Shown one piece after another: positions 8,818-15,414 of a stretch of DNA of 36,325 nucleotides. Origin of the DNA: Acidobacteriota bacterium (GTDB lineage Bacteria > Acidobacteriota > Terriglobia > Acidiferrales > UBA7541). A program made the position numbers and the translations under genes. The stretch is from the NCBI GenBank assembly GCA_003223295.1, contig QHYM01000118.1, forward strand, positions 1 to 36,325, given 5' to 3'. Below the pieces are notes generated by a model, which had not been told where the DNA came from, ran no database searches, and worked only from the letters and a program-made list of their open reading frames with translations. Every line of letters starts with the position of its first letter. Within the stretch, counting starts at the first letter, position 1.

Positions 8818-10521
8818 TTACCTCCCCGGTGCCGAGCTTGCCGTGGTTTTGATTTCCTGCGGCGCTTTCACCGTGAAATCCGCGGTTCGCGAAATGGTTT
8901 GATTCGAATGCGCGTCTGTAGCGTTCACTTCCAGTGTGTACTTCCCTGGAGGAAGTGTGGCCAGCGGCAAGAACCGCTCGATGGTGACCTGCTCGCCGGT
9001 TTGCTTCAGGTCTTCCGACGTTTCCTTGAACTGCATGCCCGGCACCGGTTCGCTACCCTTCTTGACGGTAAATTGGAAATTCGCGCTGGACTTGTGCGTC
9101 GAGTCGTCGGGCTTCAGGTTATAAACCTGCATATAAATGCCGAGCCGGTCGGCAGTAGTGAAATCGGCCTCCAGTCGCGGCCGCACTTTGGAGGAACCCA
9201 GCACAAACTGGCCGGTTCCGATTTGTTTCGCGGGAACGTGCTCGATCTGGTCGGCAAGAATCAGCGAGCTGGCTTCGAGCTTGTCGTCCTGATAGCGGGG
9301 CACGGCCAAGCGATTGTTCACGGCGCCAATGTTTCCGCTCTGCACGTCTTTAATCACCAAATCCAGGCGATACAGACCCGGGCGCAGCGGCACGGCCTTC
9401 TGATAAATCGATTGCAACTTCAGCGACTGCTGATAGAGGGAATCGGGGAAATCGCGACTGACGGAGTCTTCAAAAGTCTGCACGACGCGGCCGGTGAGCG
9501 TGGTAATGCGCCCGAAAATGTTGACGACGGCGGAGTGGATGCCTTCCTTGGCCTGGAAGGAAAGCTGTCTGTTGGGAATCTGCACGGTAATCGGGACTAA
9601 TACGGTGTCGTTCGTGACCTTCAAATAATCGGTCCGCCAGTTGAAATGCATCTGGTCGCGGACGATGCGGGAAGTCACCACCGCCTCCAAATCCTTGAAC
9701 TTTACTTCGGGCGGTTTTTGGACCTTGGCATAAAGCTCGAGGCGGTTGAATTCATCCATGCTGGCAGGCGTTCCACCCATGGTCTTCGGAAGGTTCGTGC
9801 CGTCGGAGCGAGTGAAGCGGTCGGCCTTTGTCGACATGCCCATCGATTCCATCAAACTCAAACCCGCACCGGGCACGTGCAGGAGGGCGTCTTTTTCCGA
9901 CGGATCCATGGTCATGTGGTATTCGCCGGAGCCGCTGGGATCCACGAACTCCAGAATGATGTTCTCCCCGATGCCTTCCAAATAGCGCCAGCGCCAGGTT
10001 TCCCAGGGATACGTGGAAGTAGAGCCTCCGCCTTCTTCCATCGGCCGGTCGTACGTGCCGCCCGTTGGGTGTGACTCAACTTCGTCAGCCGGACCCCACA
10101 TGATGTACATGCGGCCGCGATCGGTTTTCCAACCCGGGATGCCGGAGGCAAAATGTTCGTTGGCGTAAGCGATGCGGCGGTAATGCTCTTCCTTGAAATC
10201 GTTGTCCGGAAGGTCGGGATTGCTGCTGCGGCGAAGCCAAAACTGCTCGATGAATTGCTCGCGCTCTTCGTTGGTAGCCAACTGGAGAAAGGCGTTGCGT
10301 TCGTCCGGGGTAATAATGTAGGTGACGTCCTCGGTAAGCCACTGCTTGTAGGCGTTATCGAGCTCCTTCAGGGTGCGCTTCATCTTGCGCTTCGTGTCTT
10401 TATCCATTTTCTTGGGAACAGGAGGCGCACTGGGATCCTGCGCCTCTTGGGGAAAAGCCGGCGGCAGGCAGATGGCGAATGTAAAAACGGATGCGATTAC
10501 GGTACGCGTTACCCGTGACAT
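8818..10521 (-). CDS. GWxTD domain-containing secreted protein
   Basis: The 567-residue protein has a signal peptide (VIASVFTFAICLPPAFPQ). The GWxTD domain spans about 50-210, with 'EEREQFIEQFWLRR' near 86-98, GWKTDRGRMYIMWGPADEVE at 130-149, and the later PWETWRWRYLEGIGENI segment. The C-terminal half is beta-rich, with Ig-like repeats (PPGKYTLEVNATDAHSNQTI). The family is abundant in Acidobacteriota and Bacteroidota/Ignavibacteria, has no established function, and is commonly found beside outer-membrane or two-component genes, as here. The ATG at 10521 is preceded by AGAGGTG. It is the first gene of an operon with the outer-membrane protein gene 6 bases downstream. Confidence 0.93.
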   Translation of the reverse strand: MSRVTRTVIASVFTFAICLPPAFPQEAQDPSAPPVPKKMDKDTKRKMKRTLKELDNAYKQWLTEDVTYIITPDERNAFLQLATNEEREQFIEQFWLRRSSNPDLPDNDFKEEHYRRIAYANEHFASGIPGWKTDRGRMYIMWGPADEVESHPTGGTYDRPMEEGGGSTSTYPWETWRWRYLEGIGENIILEFVDPSGSGEYHMTMDPSEKDALLHVPGAGLSLMESMGMSTKADRFTRSDGTNLPKTMGGTPASMDEFNRLELYAKVQKPPEVKFKDLEAVVTSRIVRDQMHFNWRTDYLKVTNDTVLVPITVQIPNRQLSFQAKEGIHSAVVNIFGRITTLTGRVVQTFEDSVSRDFPDSLYQQSLKLQSIYQKAVPLRPGLYRLDLVIKDVQSGNIGAVNNRLAVPRYQDDKLEASSLILADQIEHVPAKQIGTGQFVLGSSKVRPRLEADFTTADRLGIYMQVYNLKPDDSTHKSSANFQFTVKKGSEPVPGMQFKETSEDLKQTGEQVTIERFLPLATLPPGKYTLEVNATDAHSNQTISRTADFTVKAPQEIKTTASSAPGR

Positions 10522-10760
10522 GGAGACACCTCTAGATCCAGGACGCTGGAATTCTACCCCCGGACAAGTTCCCCGTCAATCGGCGGAATCTCCTGCATTA
10601 TCTGACACTTGTCCCCCGCGTGGCGTTAGAGATCGGAAGGGGAATATTGGTTGCCTGACAATTTTTGGCCTGAACGAAAGTACAGGGGACGCGGCCGTTA
10701 TGGAATGCGGGTCTCAGGCTCGAAGGCGCAACAGGATCAGAGGATTTGGGAGCCTGGAGT

Positions 10761-11048
10761 TTACTGCACGCGCTGGGGCTGGCCGTCGGACCCCACCAAG
10801 GCATCGAAGATCGCCAGCACATGGCGCCGGTAATCCAACATGCGCTCAAAAACATCTTTCAGTTGCGGGTCGCGCTCCGCTTCGCGGTGCCATTTGGCGA
10901 GGACCGCGCTGGGTACTTCGATGTCGCGACGCAACTGGTCGGCAGAATGGCCACGCAGAAACAGGCCGTAGAAAAATGCTGCCTCGCGCTGCGGATACTC
11001 GAGATCCTGCAGCGTTTCCGCGGGAACGAATTGTGGCAGCGTAGCCAT
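10761..11048 (-). CDS. Small HTH-like protein of unknown function
   Basis: The predicted protein is 95 residues, without signal peptide or membrane helix. The middle (YGLFLRGHSADQLRRDIEVP) followed by AVLAKWHREAERDP reads like a helix-turn-helix of the transposase/resolvase type: a short helix, a 'G-S-x-x-Q-L' turn, and a recognition helix ending in K/R-W. The C-terminus (MLDYRRHVLAIFDALV) is a further helix. It may be a DNA-binding accessory protein, but I do not recognise a named family. The start ATG has no clear ribosome-binding site. It is divergent from the EcsC gene across 158 bp and lies 239 bp upstream of the GWxTD gene on the same strand. Confidence 0.6.
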   Translation of the reverse strand: MATLPQFVPAETLQDLEYPQREAAFFYGLFLRGHSADQLRRDIEVPSAVLAKWHREAERDPQLKDVFERMLDYRRHVLAIFDALVGSDGQPQRVQ

Positions 11049-11206
11049 GAAGAAAAATGCAGTTTACCCAAAAACATTTCCGCGTCAAGTAGGACTTGCG
11101 TTCTCTTGACGCGTGGCAGCCAACCCTCCCATTTCCCTTAGTTTCTGTCCCTGCGAGAAAACTGAGCTTGCCTCCGGCGTTGCAGCGTGCCTCTGAAGGC
11201 CTTAAG

Positions 11207-11905
11207 ATGCTAGAAGGTATGGTGAAGTTACGCAACTCGGGTAAGCGGTCTTTTGCGGGCCGCATGGCGCGCCGTTTGTTGCGCTCTGGCGCGATTCGAG
11301 GAATGCGTTCCATCGAGATCGATCCGGAGGACTTCCGGCGCCAGCTTGCGGATAAGCACGGCTTATGGATTCCCAATTTTGCGCGCATGCGGGATGTCCC
11401 GCTCGAGCACTTGGATGCGATTGCTAGGGCATTAATTCGGGACGCCGAGCGCCTTGCTTTGGTCGAGGGCGCAGGATTCGGGCTGGGCGGCATGATCACG
11501 TTTCTTCCGGACGCGAGCTTACTGACCATCATTACTTTGCGACTGATTCAGCGGCTTGCGTTGCTTTACGGATTCGCAGAGGGCGAAAGCGATCAACGGA
11601 TTGAAATGTGGAAAGCGGCGGCGGTCGCGTCCGGGATTGATTACGGCGAGGATTTGGCGGGGAAACAGGTGTGCGAGAAAATCGCGCCGCGCGTGGCAAA
11701 GCAGCTGGCCGCGAAACTTGGAACAGAGACCGCGGAAAAGTGGGTTGGGCGGCTTGTTCCTCTGGCTGGCTCTGCCATTGGTGGCGCGTTGAATTTCTCC
11801 TTCGTGCGGGGCTGGGGCCGGCGCGTGCAGCGGCATTTGCGGGCGAAGCATCTTGAAGCGAAGGCCTCCGCAGCAACGCGGTCGCGAGAGTATGCAGGGG
11901 ACTAA
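11207..11905 (+). CDS. EcsC family protein
   Basis: The protein is about 232 residues from ATG 11207. It matches the EcsC family (PF12787) in its glycine-rich amphipathic hydrophobic stretches (VEGAGFGLGGMITFLPDASL, LVPLAGSAIGGALNFSFVRG) and the long middle helices (LTIITLRLIQRLALLYGF, then an RIEMWKAAAVASG region). EcsC is named from the Bacillus Ecs transporter operon; the molecular role is unknown and the protein is probably peripheral to the membrane. The frame is open to an ATG at 11096, but those extra 37 residues are proline-rich with no family match, and GAAGG sits 7 bases before ATG 11207, so I chose that start. A further ATG at 11219 is possible. No ABC transporter neighbour is present. 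Confidence 0.82.
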   Translation: MLEGMVKLRNSGKRSFAGRMARRLLRSGAIRGMRSIEIDPEDFRRQLADKHGLWIPNFARMRDVPLEHLDAIARALIRDAERLALVEGAGFGLGGMITFLPDASLLTIITLRLIQRLALLYGFAEGESDQRIEMWKAAAVASGIDYGEDLAGKQVCEKIAPRVAKQLAAKLGTETAEKWVGRLVPLAGSAIGGALNFSFVRGWGRRVQRHLRAKHLEAKASAATRSREYAGD

Positions 11906-11968
11906 GCCTCCGTTGTTTAGTGTTTGCAGTTGGGTTCGTAGCGGCAAATCAGTGGTTGGGAGGAGAAT

Positions 11969-12460
11969 ATGCATGGAATTGCAAGACTCGGCAGCGCGGC
12001 GATGCTCTTCGGTTTGGCTTTGGCGCTCACCTTCATTCCACTGACTGCGACTTCCAGACCGTCTCAGGAAGGAAATGCGCCGAGCTCTGCAGCTGACGAC
12101 GCCGTGCCCGCCTACCATGCCCAGACTCCCAAAGGCGACCTCCCCGAAACAATGAAGCCGGAATCCTTTCCCGATCCGCTGGTGCAAAATGCCTACGCGG
12201 TTGCGGCGAGGATCAAAAAGACGCTTTACCAGCAGCCCTGCTACTGCCATTGCGACCGCAGCAAGGGACACGCGAGTTTGCTCGATTGTTTCGCCAGCGA
12301 GCATGGCTCCGGCTGCGGCACTTGCATCTATGAGGATTTCTATAGCTACGAACAGGTCCACAAAGGGAAGACAGCGGGGCAGATCCGCGAAGGAATCATC
12401 AAAGGCGCATGGAAATCGGTGGACGCCACGAAATACCGACAGCCGCTGCTTGCCAGGTGA
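11969..12460 (+). CDS. CYCXC (PCYCGC-type) secreted cysteine-rich protein
   Basis: The 163-residue protein begins with a hydrophobic signal segment (AAMLFGLALALTFIPLTA) and an alanine/proline linker. The C-terminal domain is the conserved PCYCHCDRSKGHASLLDCF block followed by SGCGTCIYE. Six cysteines and several histidines in 35 residues fit the CYCXC/PCYCGC family (PF13798). This family includes selenocysteine forms in other bacteria; no in-frame TGA is present here. The clustered cysteines suggest a periplasmic metal or redox site, but the role is not known. A GGGAGGAGA site lies directly before ATG 11969. It stands alone between EcsC (63 bp) and the next operon. Confidence 0.85.
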   Translation: MHGIARLGSAAMLFGLALALTFIPLTATSRPSQEGNAPSSAADDAVPAYHAQTPKGDLPETMKPESFPDPLVQNAYAVAARIKKTLYQQPCYCHCDRSKGHASLLDCFASEHGSGCGTCIYEDFYSYEQVHKGKTAGQIREGIIKGAWKSVDATKYRQPLLAR

Positions 12461-12526
12461 CCAAGTCGTTTCTTACTGAGTAGCATAAGCCCTTTTTTTG
12501 GTTTTGGAAGCGTGGGCAGAAGTGTC

Positions 12527-12555
12527 TTGTCCCTACGCGCGACAATTCGTAAACT
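12527..12555 (+). promoter_or_regulatory. Candidate sigma-70-type promoter for the C39/TPR-barrel operon
   Basis: TTGTCC at 12527-12532 and TAAACT at 12550-12555 are separated by 17 bases. Each box matches four of six consensus positions. The distance to ATG 12588 leaves a short leader containing an AGGAGGA ribosome-binding site. This is pattern matching only. Confidence 0.4.
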
Positions 12556-12587
12556 AGTTGTATCCCAGCCAACAATTAGGAGGAAGA

Positions 12588-12992
12588 ATGCATTCTCGCC
12601 TCAAGTTGAGTGTGTGTCTGCTGGGGCTCGCCGCCCTGTTCGTGTCGGCGGGAATCCCGGCGCGGGCCCAGGACCGGCAACACGTTGTTTCTCTGAGCGA
12701 CCTGAGCAAAGACGCTGCTCGTCCGGCCCAGACCCGTCAAGCTAACGAAGAAGCCGTTCGAACATTGCTTTCTTCCGACCAGGGCCAAAGAGCGCTGAAA
12801 TCCGCCAAGCTCGATTACCAAAAGGTGGACAAGGCCGTTGGCCAATTGAGCGACGAAGATCTCGCCAAACTGGCGGAGCGTTCCCGGCAGGCGCAAGCGG
12901 ATTTTGCCGCCGGGCGCATTTCCGACCGCGATATGCTTTGGATCATCCTTATCGTGCTCGCTATAGTGGTATTGGCGCTAGCGCTCCACTAA
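12588..12992 (+). CDS. PA2779-like membrane-anchored protein
   Basis: From ATG 12588, with AGGAGGAAG immediately upstream, the protein is 134 residues. It has a signal peptide (KLSVCLLGLAALFVSAGIPA), a helical exported middle, a motif DKAVGQLSDEDLAKLAERSR typical of the 'RV..LSD.E...LA' helix of PA2779-family (DUF6627-like) proteins, and one strongly hydrophobic C-terminal helix (LWIILIVLAIVVLALAL). The overall plan of signal peptide, helix pair and C-terminal anchor matches PA2779. In Pseudomonas the neighbour PA2778 is a C39-like cysteine peptidase, and here too the next gene encodes one, which supports the assignment. An in-frame ATG 30 bases upstream lacks a good site and would spoil the signal peptide. 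Confidence 0.72.
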   Translation: MHSRLKLSVCLLGLAALFVSAGIPARAQDRQHVVSLSDLSKDAARPAQTRQANEEAVRTLLSSDQGQRALKSAKLDYQKVDKAVGQLSDEDLAKLAERSRQAQADFAAGRISDRDMLWIILIVLAIVVLALALH

Positions 12993-13014
12993 TCCCAAAC
13001 CATCGGAGTCGTTT

Positions 13015-13581
13015 ATTACCGGCTGGAAGCGGGCCACGTTCGCTTTGTTCCTGACGCTTTTCCTGGGGTGGACCGTCCAACCGGCGCCCCAGGAAAGTGC
13101 CGGAGTCTGGCTCGACGTGCCGTTCGTCAAACAAAACGAGGACGGCTGTGGGGCCGCGGCCATTTCCATGATTTTGCAGTATTGGAACGCTCATGGCGCG
13201 CGAATCGATTCGCAGCGCGCGGATGCGGTGGCTATTCAAAAGCAACTCTATTCGCGCAAGGCGCGAGGGATCTTCGCTTCGGACATGGAAGGCTATCTGA
13301 AAGCTTCCGGCTTCCAGGTTTATCTGCTGGGCGGAAGCTGGGCGGACCTGCAGGAACATTTGAAGCAAGGTCGTCCGCTGATTGTGAGCCTCCAGCCAGG
13401 TACTGCCAAAGCGCCACTGCACTACGTGGTGGTGACCGGGATCGCCTGGCAGCACGATGCGGTTTTCATCCACGACCCCGCTCGTGGCAAACTTCTTCGC
13501 GTAGAGCGGGCAGAATTCGAAAAGCAATGGCGGTCCAACCGCAATTGGATGTTGCTGGCAGTCCCCGAAAAGGTTGCTTGA
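13015..13581 (+). CDS. C39-like cysteine peptidase (PA2778-type), probable ATT start
   Basis: The exported papain-like C39-type peptidase domain has the catalytic cysteine in NEDGCGAAAISMILQYW, the histidine in LHYVVVTGI and the aspartate in FIHDPARG, all present; 'FVKQNEDGCG' includes the usual oxyanion-region Gln. No ATG or GTG lies between the in-frame stop at 12979 and the domain. ATT 13015 has GGAG 6 bases upstream and gives a signal peptide with a basic n-region (ITGWKRATFALFLTLF). TTG 13045 would remove the basic residues. I prefer ATT, with TTG as the alternative. The gene starts 22 bases after the PA2779-like stop and its TGA overlaps the next start. It could process peptides or anchor-linked substrates in the periplasm. 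Confidence 0.82.
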   Translation: MTGWKRATFALFLTLFLGWTVQPAPQESAGVWLDVPFVKQNEDGCGAAAISMILQYWNAHGARIDSQRADAVAIQKQLYSRKARGIFASDMEGYLKASGFQVYLLGGSWADLQEHLKQGRPLIVSLQPGTAKAPLHYVVVTGIAWQHDAVFIHDPARGKLLRVERAEFEKQWRSNRNWMLLAVPEKVA

Positions 13582-15263
13582 TCCGCTTTTTCCTTATCTT
13601 CTTTTTTCTTTCCACTGCAGGTTTCGCCCAAGATCTCGGTCCAGAAGCGTCTCGACTCGCGGCCGCGCAAAGCGCATTCGATGCCGGCCGTTGGGACGAA
13701 GCGGCGCGGCTTTCGCAGGGGCCTGCAGATCAGCCAGCGGAGCTCGATTTCCTGCGGGGACTGGCGCTCTCTCGCCTGGAGAAATGGGACCAGGCGAAAG
13801 TGGCCTTCGAAACGGGTGCGCGAAAGTCGCCGCGCGATTCGCGGTTTCCCGTGGAGCTGGCAGGCATCGCCTACAAACAGAAAAATCTTCGCCTTGCCAA
13901 GCAAGACTTGCGGACGGCACTGAACCTGAATCCCGACGACGCGTACGCGCAGGAATTTCTGGCCACCATCTATTTTCTCGAAGGAAATCTTGAAGCCGCG
14001 CTGAAGTTTTGGAATCTCGAAGACAAACCGAGATTGCGAAGCGTTGCTTTCATGCCCTCCGTGCGATTGTCCGAGCCGCTCCGCAACCGCGCTTTGGCTT
14101 TCAACGCCCCGCAAGTTCTGACCAGCAGCGCTCTGCTCACTACGGAATCGCGGCTGGACAACCTGGGCATTTTTTCCAGCCGGCGGATCGCACTCACTCC
14201 CGCGGATTCTGGAACCTATGATCTGACGGTGCACGTGGCAGAGAGAAATCTTTGGGGCGATTCGAAAGCCCAAGGGCTCGTCGCTCTCTTCAGCGGCCTG
14301 CCGTATGCGACCGTCTATCCGGGACTCTACAATCTGGGCCATCGCGCCGTTAACCTCACTTCACTTGCACGCTGGGACGCGGAGAAGCGCCGTTTCTTTG
14401 TGGAGGCCTCCCTGCCGGTCTACGGCGACCCCGGCTTGCGCTTGCGCATCTATGCGGACGCGCGGAATGAAAACTGGAATTTGTCGCAAACTTTCACCGG
14501 CACGGCCTCACTAACAGACTTGAACATTCGGCGGATCGCGGCCGGGGGCGAATTTAACCAGGTTGTAAACGGGCGGTGGAGTTGGAGCGCTGGCGCAGAA
14601 GCCGCCAATCGCAATTTTCGCAATCTGAGCAGTTCGCTCTCAGCGACGGAGCAGGTGTTTTTCACCGGAGGAAATTCCCTCGCAGGCTGGGTGAGTGCCG
14701 CGCGTACTCTTGTGCGCGCCCCGGAGCGCCGCTTCACGTTGGACTCTTCGGTCCAAGCAAGGGCAGGCCGCGAGTTTGCAAGCTCGCTCGGTCCATTCGC
14801 GACGTTTCAAGGACGCCTGAACGCTCACTGGTTCCCGCGAGATAAAGGAGACGATTACCAGATGCAGGCGCGGATTCGCGCGGGCGCAACCGCCGGCAAG
14901 GCCTCGCTCGACGAACTTTTCCAGTTGGGAGTCGAGCGCGATAACGATCTATGGATGCGCGGCCATCTAGGAACCACCGACGGCCGGAAAGGAACCGCCC
15001 CGCTCGGACGGCGATACTTCCTGGCGAGCTGGGAGATGGACAAGAACATTTATCAAAACGGCCTCTTCAGCGTCAAAATCGGGCCTTTTCTGGACAGCGG
15101 CGCAATCGCAGATTCTTCAGGGCTCTTTGGTTCACAGCGCTGGCTGTGGGATTCCGGCTTGCAATGCAAGGTGCGGATTCTCGGTGGCGTCACCGTCGTT
15201 TTCTCGTACGGACAGAATCTGCGGGGTGGGAAAGGCGTGTTCTACGGAACGGTTCTGCGTTGA
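13578..15263 (+). CDS. TPR-POTRA-Omp85-like outer-membrane protein
   Basis: The start is TTG 13578, which overlaps the previous TGA (TTGA) and follows AAAAGG. The 561-residue product has a signal peptide (IRFFLIFFFLSTAGFAQ) and about three TPR-type repeats at residues 20-140 (FDAGRWDEAARL, LSRLEKWDQAKVAFETGARK, LRTALNLNPDDAYAQEF). A POTRA-like unit follows at about 175-220 (LLTTESRLDNLGIFSSRRI then DLTVHVAERN). The rest is a beta-barrel. Barrel signs typical of the Omp85/TamA group are LWMRGHLGTTDG (the L6 'RGxxG' loop), KIGPFLDSGAIAD and a final LRGGKGVFYGTVLR. The much longer open frame that begins at 13068 is only a shadow over the peptidase gene. It probably assembles in the outer membrane and may translocate or receive the peptidase product. 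Confidence 0.8.
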   Translation: MIRFFLIFFFLSTAGFAQDLGPEASRLAAAQSAFDAGRWDEAARLSQGPADQPAELDFLRGLALSRLEKWDQAKVAFETGARKSPRDSRFPVELAGIAYKQKNLRLAKQDLRTALNLNPDDAYAQEFLATIYFLEGNLEAALKFWNLEDKPRLRSVAFMPSVRLSEPLRNRALAFNAPQVLTSSALLTTESRLDNLGIFSSRRIALTPADSGTYDLTVHVAERNLWGDSKAQGLVALFSGLPYATVYPGLYNLGHRAVNLTSLARWDAEKRRFFVEASLPVYGDPGLRLRIYADARNENWNLSQTFTGTASLTDLNIRRIAAGGEFNQVVNGRWSWSAGAEAANRNFRNLSSSLSATEQVFFTGGNSLAGWVSAARTLVRAPERRFTLDSSVQARAGREFASSLGPFATFQGRLNAHWFPRDKGDDYQMQARIRAGATAGKASLDELFQLGVERDNDLWMRGHLGTTDGRKGTAPLGRRYFLASWEMDKNIYQNGLFSVKIGPFLDSGAIADSSGLFGSQRWLWDSGLQCKVRILGGVTVVFSYGQNLRGGKGVFYGTVLR

Positions 15264-15414
15264 CGACGGAGGGGCGTCTCACCCGGAGGCAATCAGCTGT
15301 CTTCGGGTAACCCAATCCACGTTTCTTTCGTCTCACAAACAGTTCGCAAGGCGGCGTGAACTTCACGAGTGGTGTCTGCCGCGATTCACACTTCATCCAC
15401 ACAGGGGCGCTCAA

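Noticed and set aside
8431-9600. A 389-codon open frame on the plus strand over the GWxTD and barrel genes
   Set aside because: It lies opposite two well-supported genes and has no domain, ribosome-binding site or export logic; high GC favours long antisense frames.
12489-12497. T7 run after the CYCXC gene as a terminator
   Set aside because: No hairpin precedes the T-run.
13068-13577. Long N-terminal extension of the TPR-barrel frame over the peptidase gene
   Set aside because: The peptidase frame has clear catalytic motifs there, while the extension is arginine-rich nonsense; the TTGA overlap start at 13578 gives a proper signal peptide.
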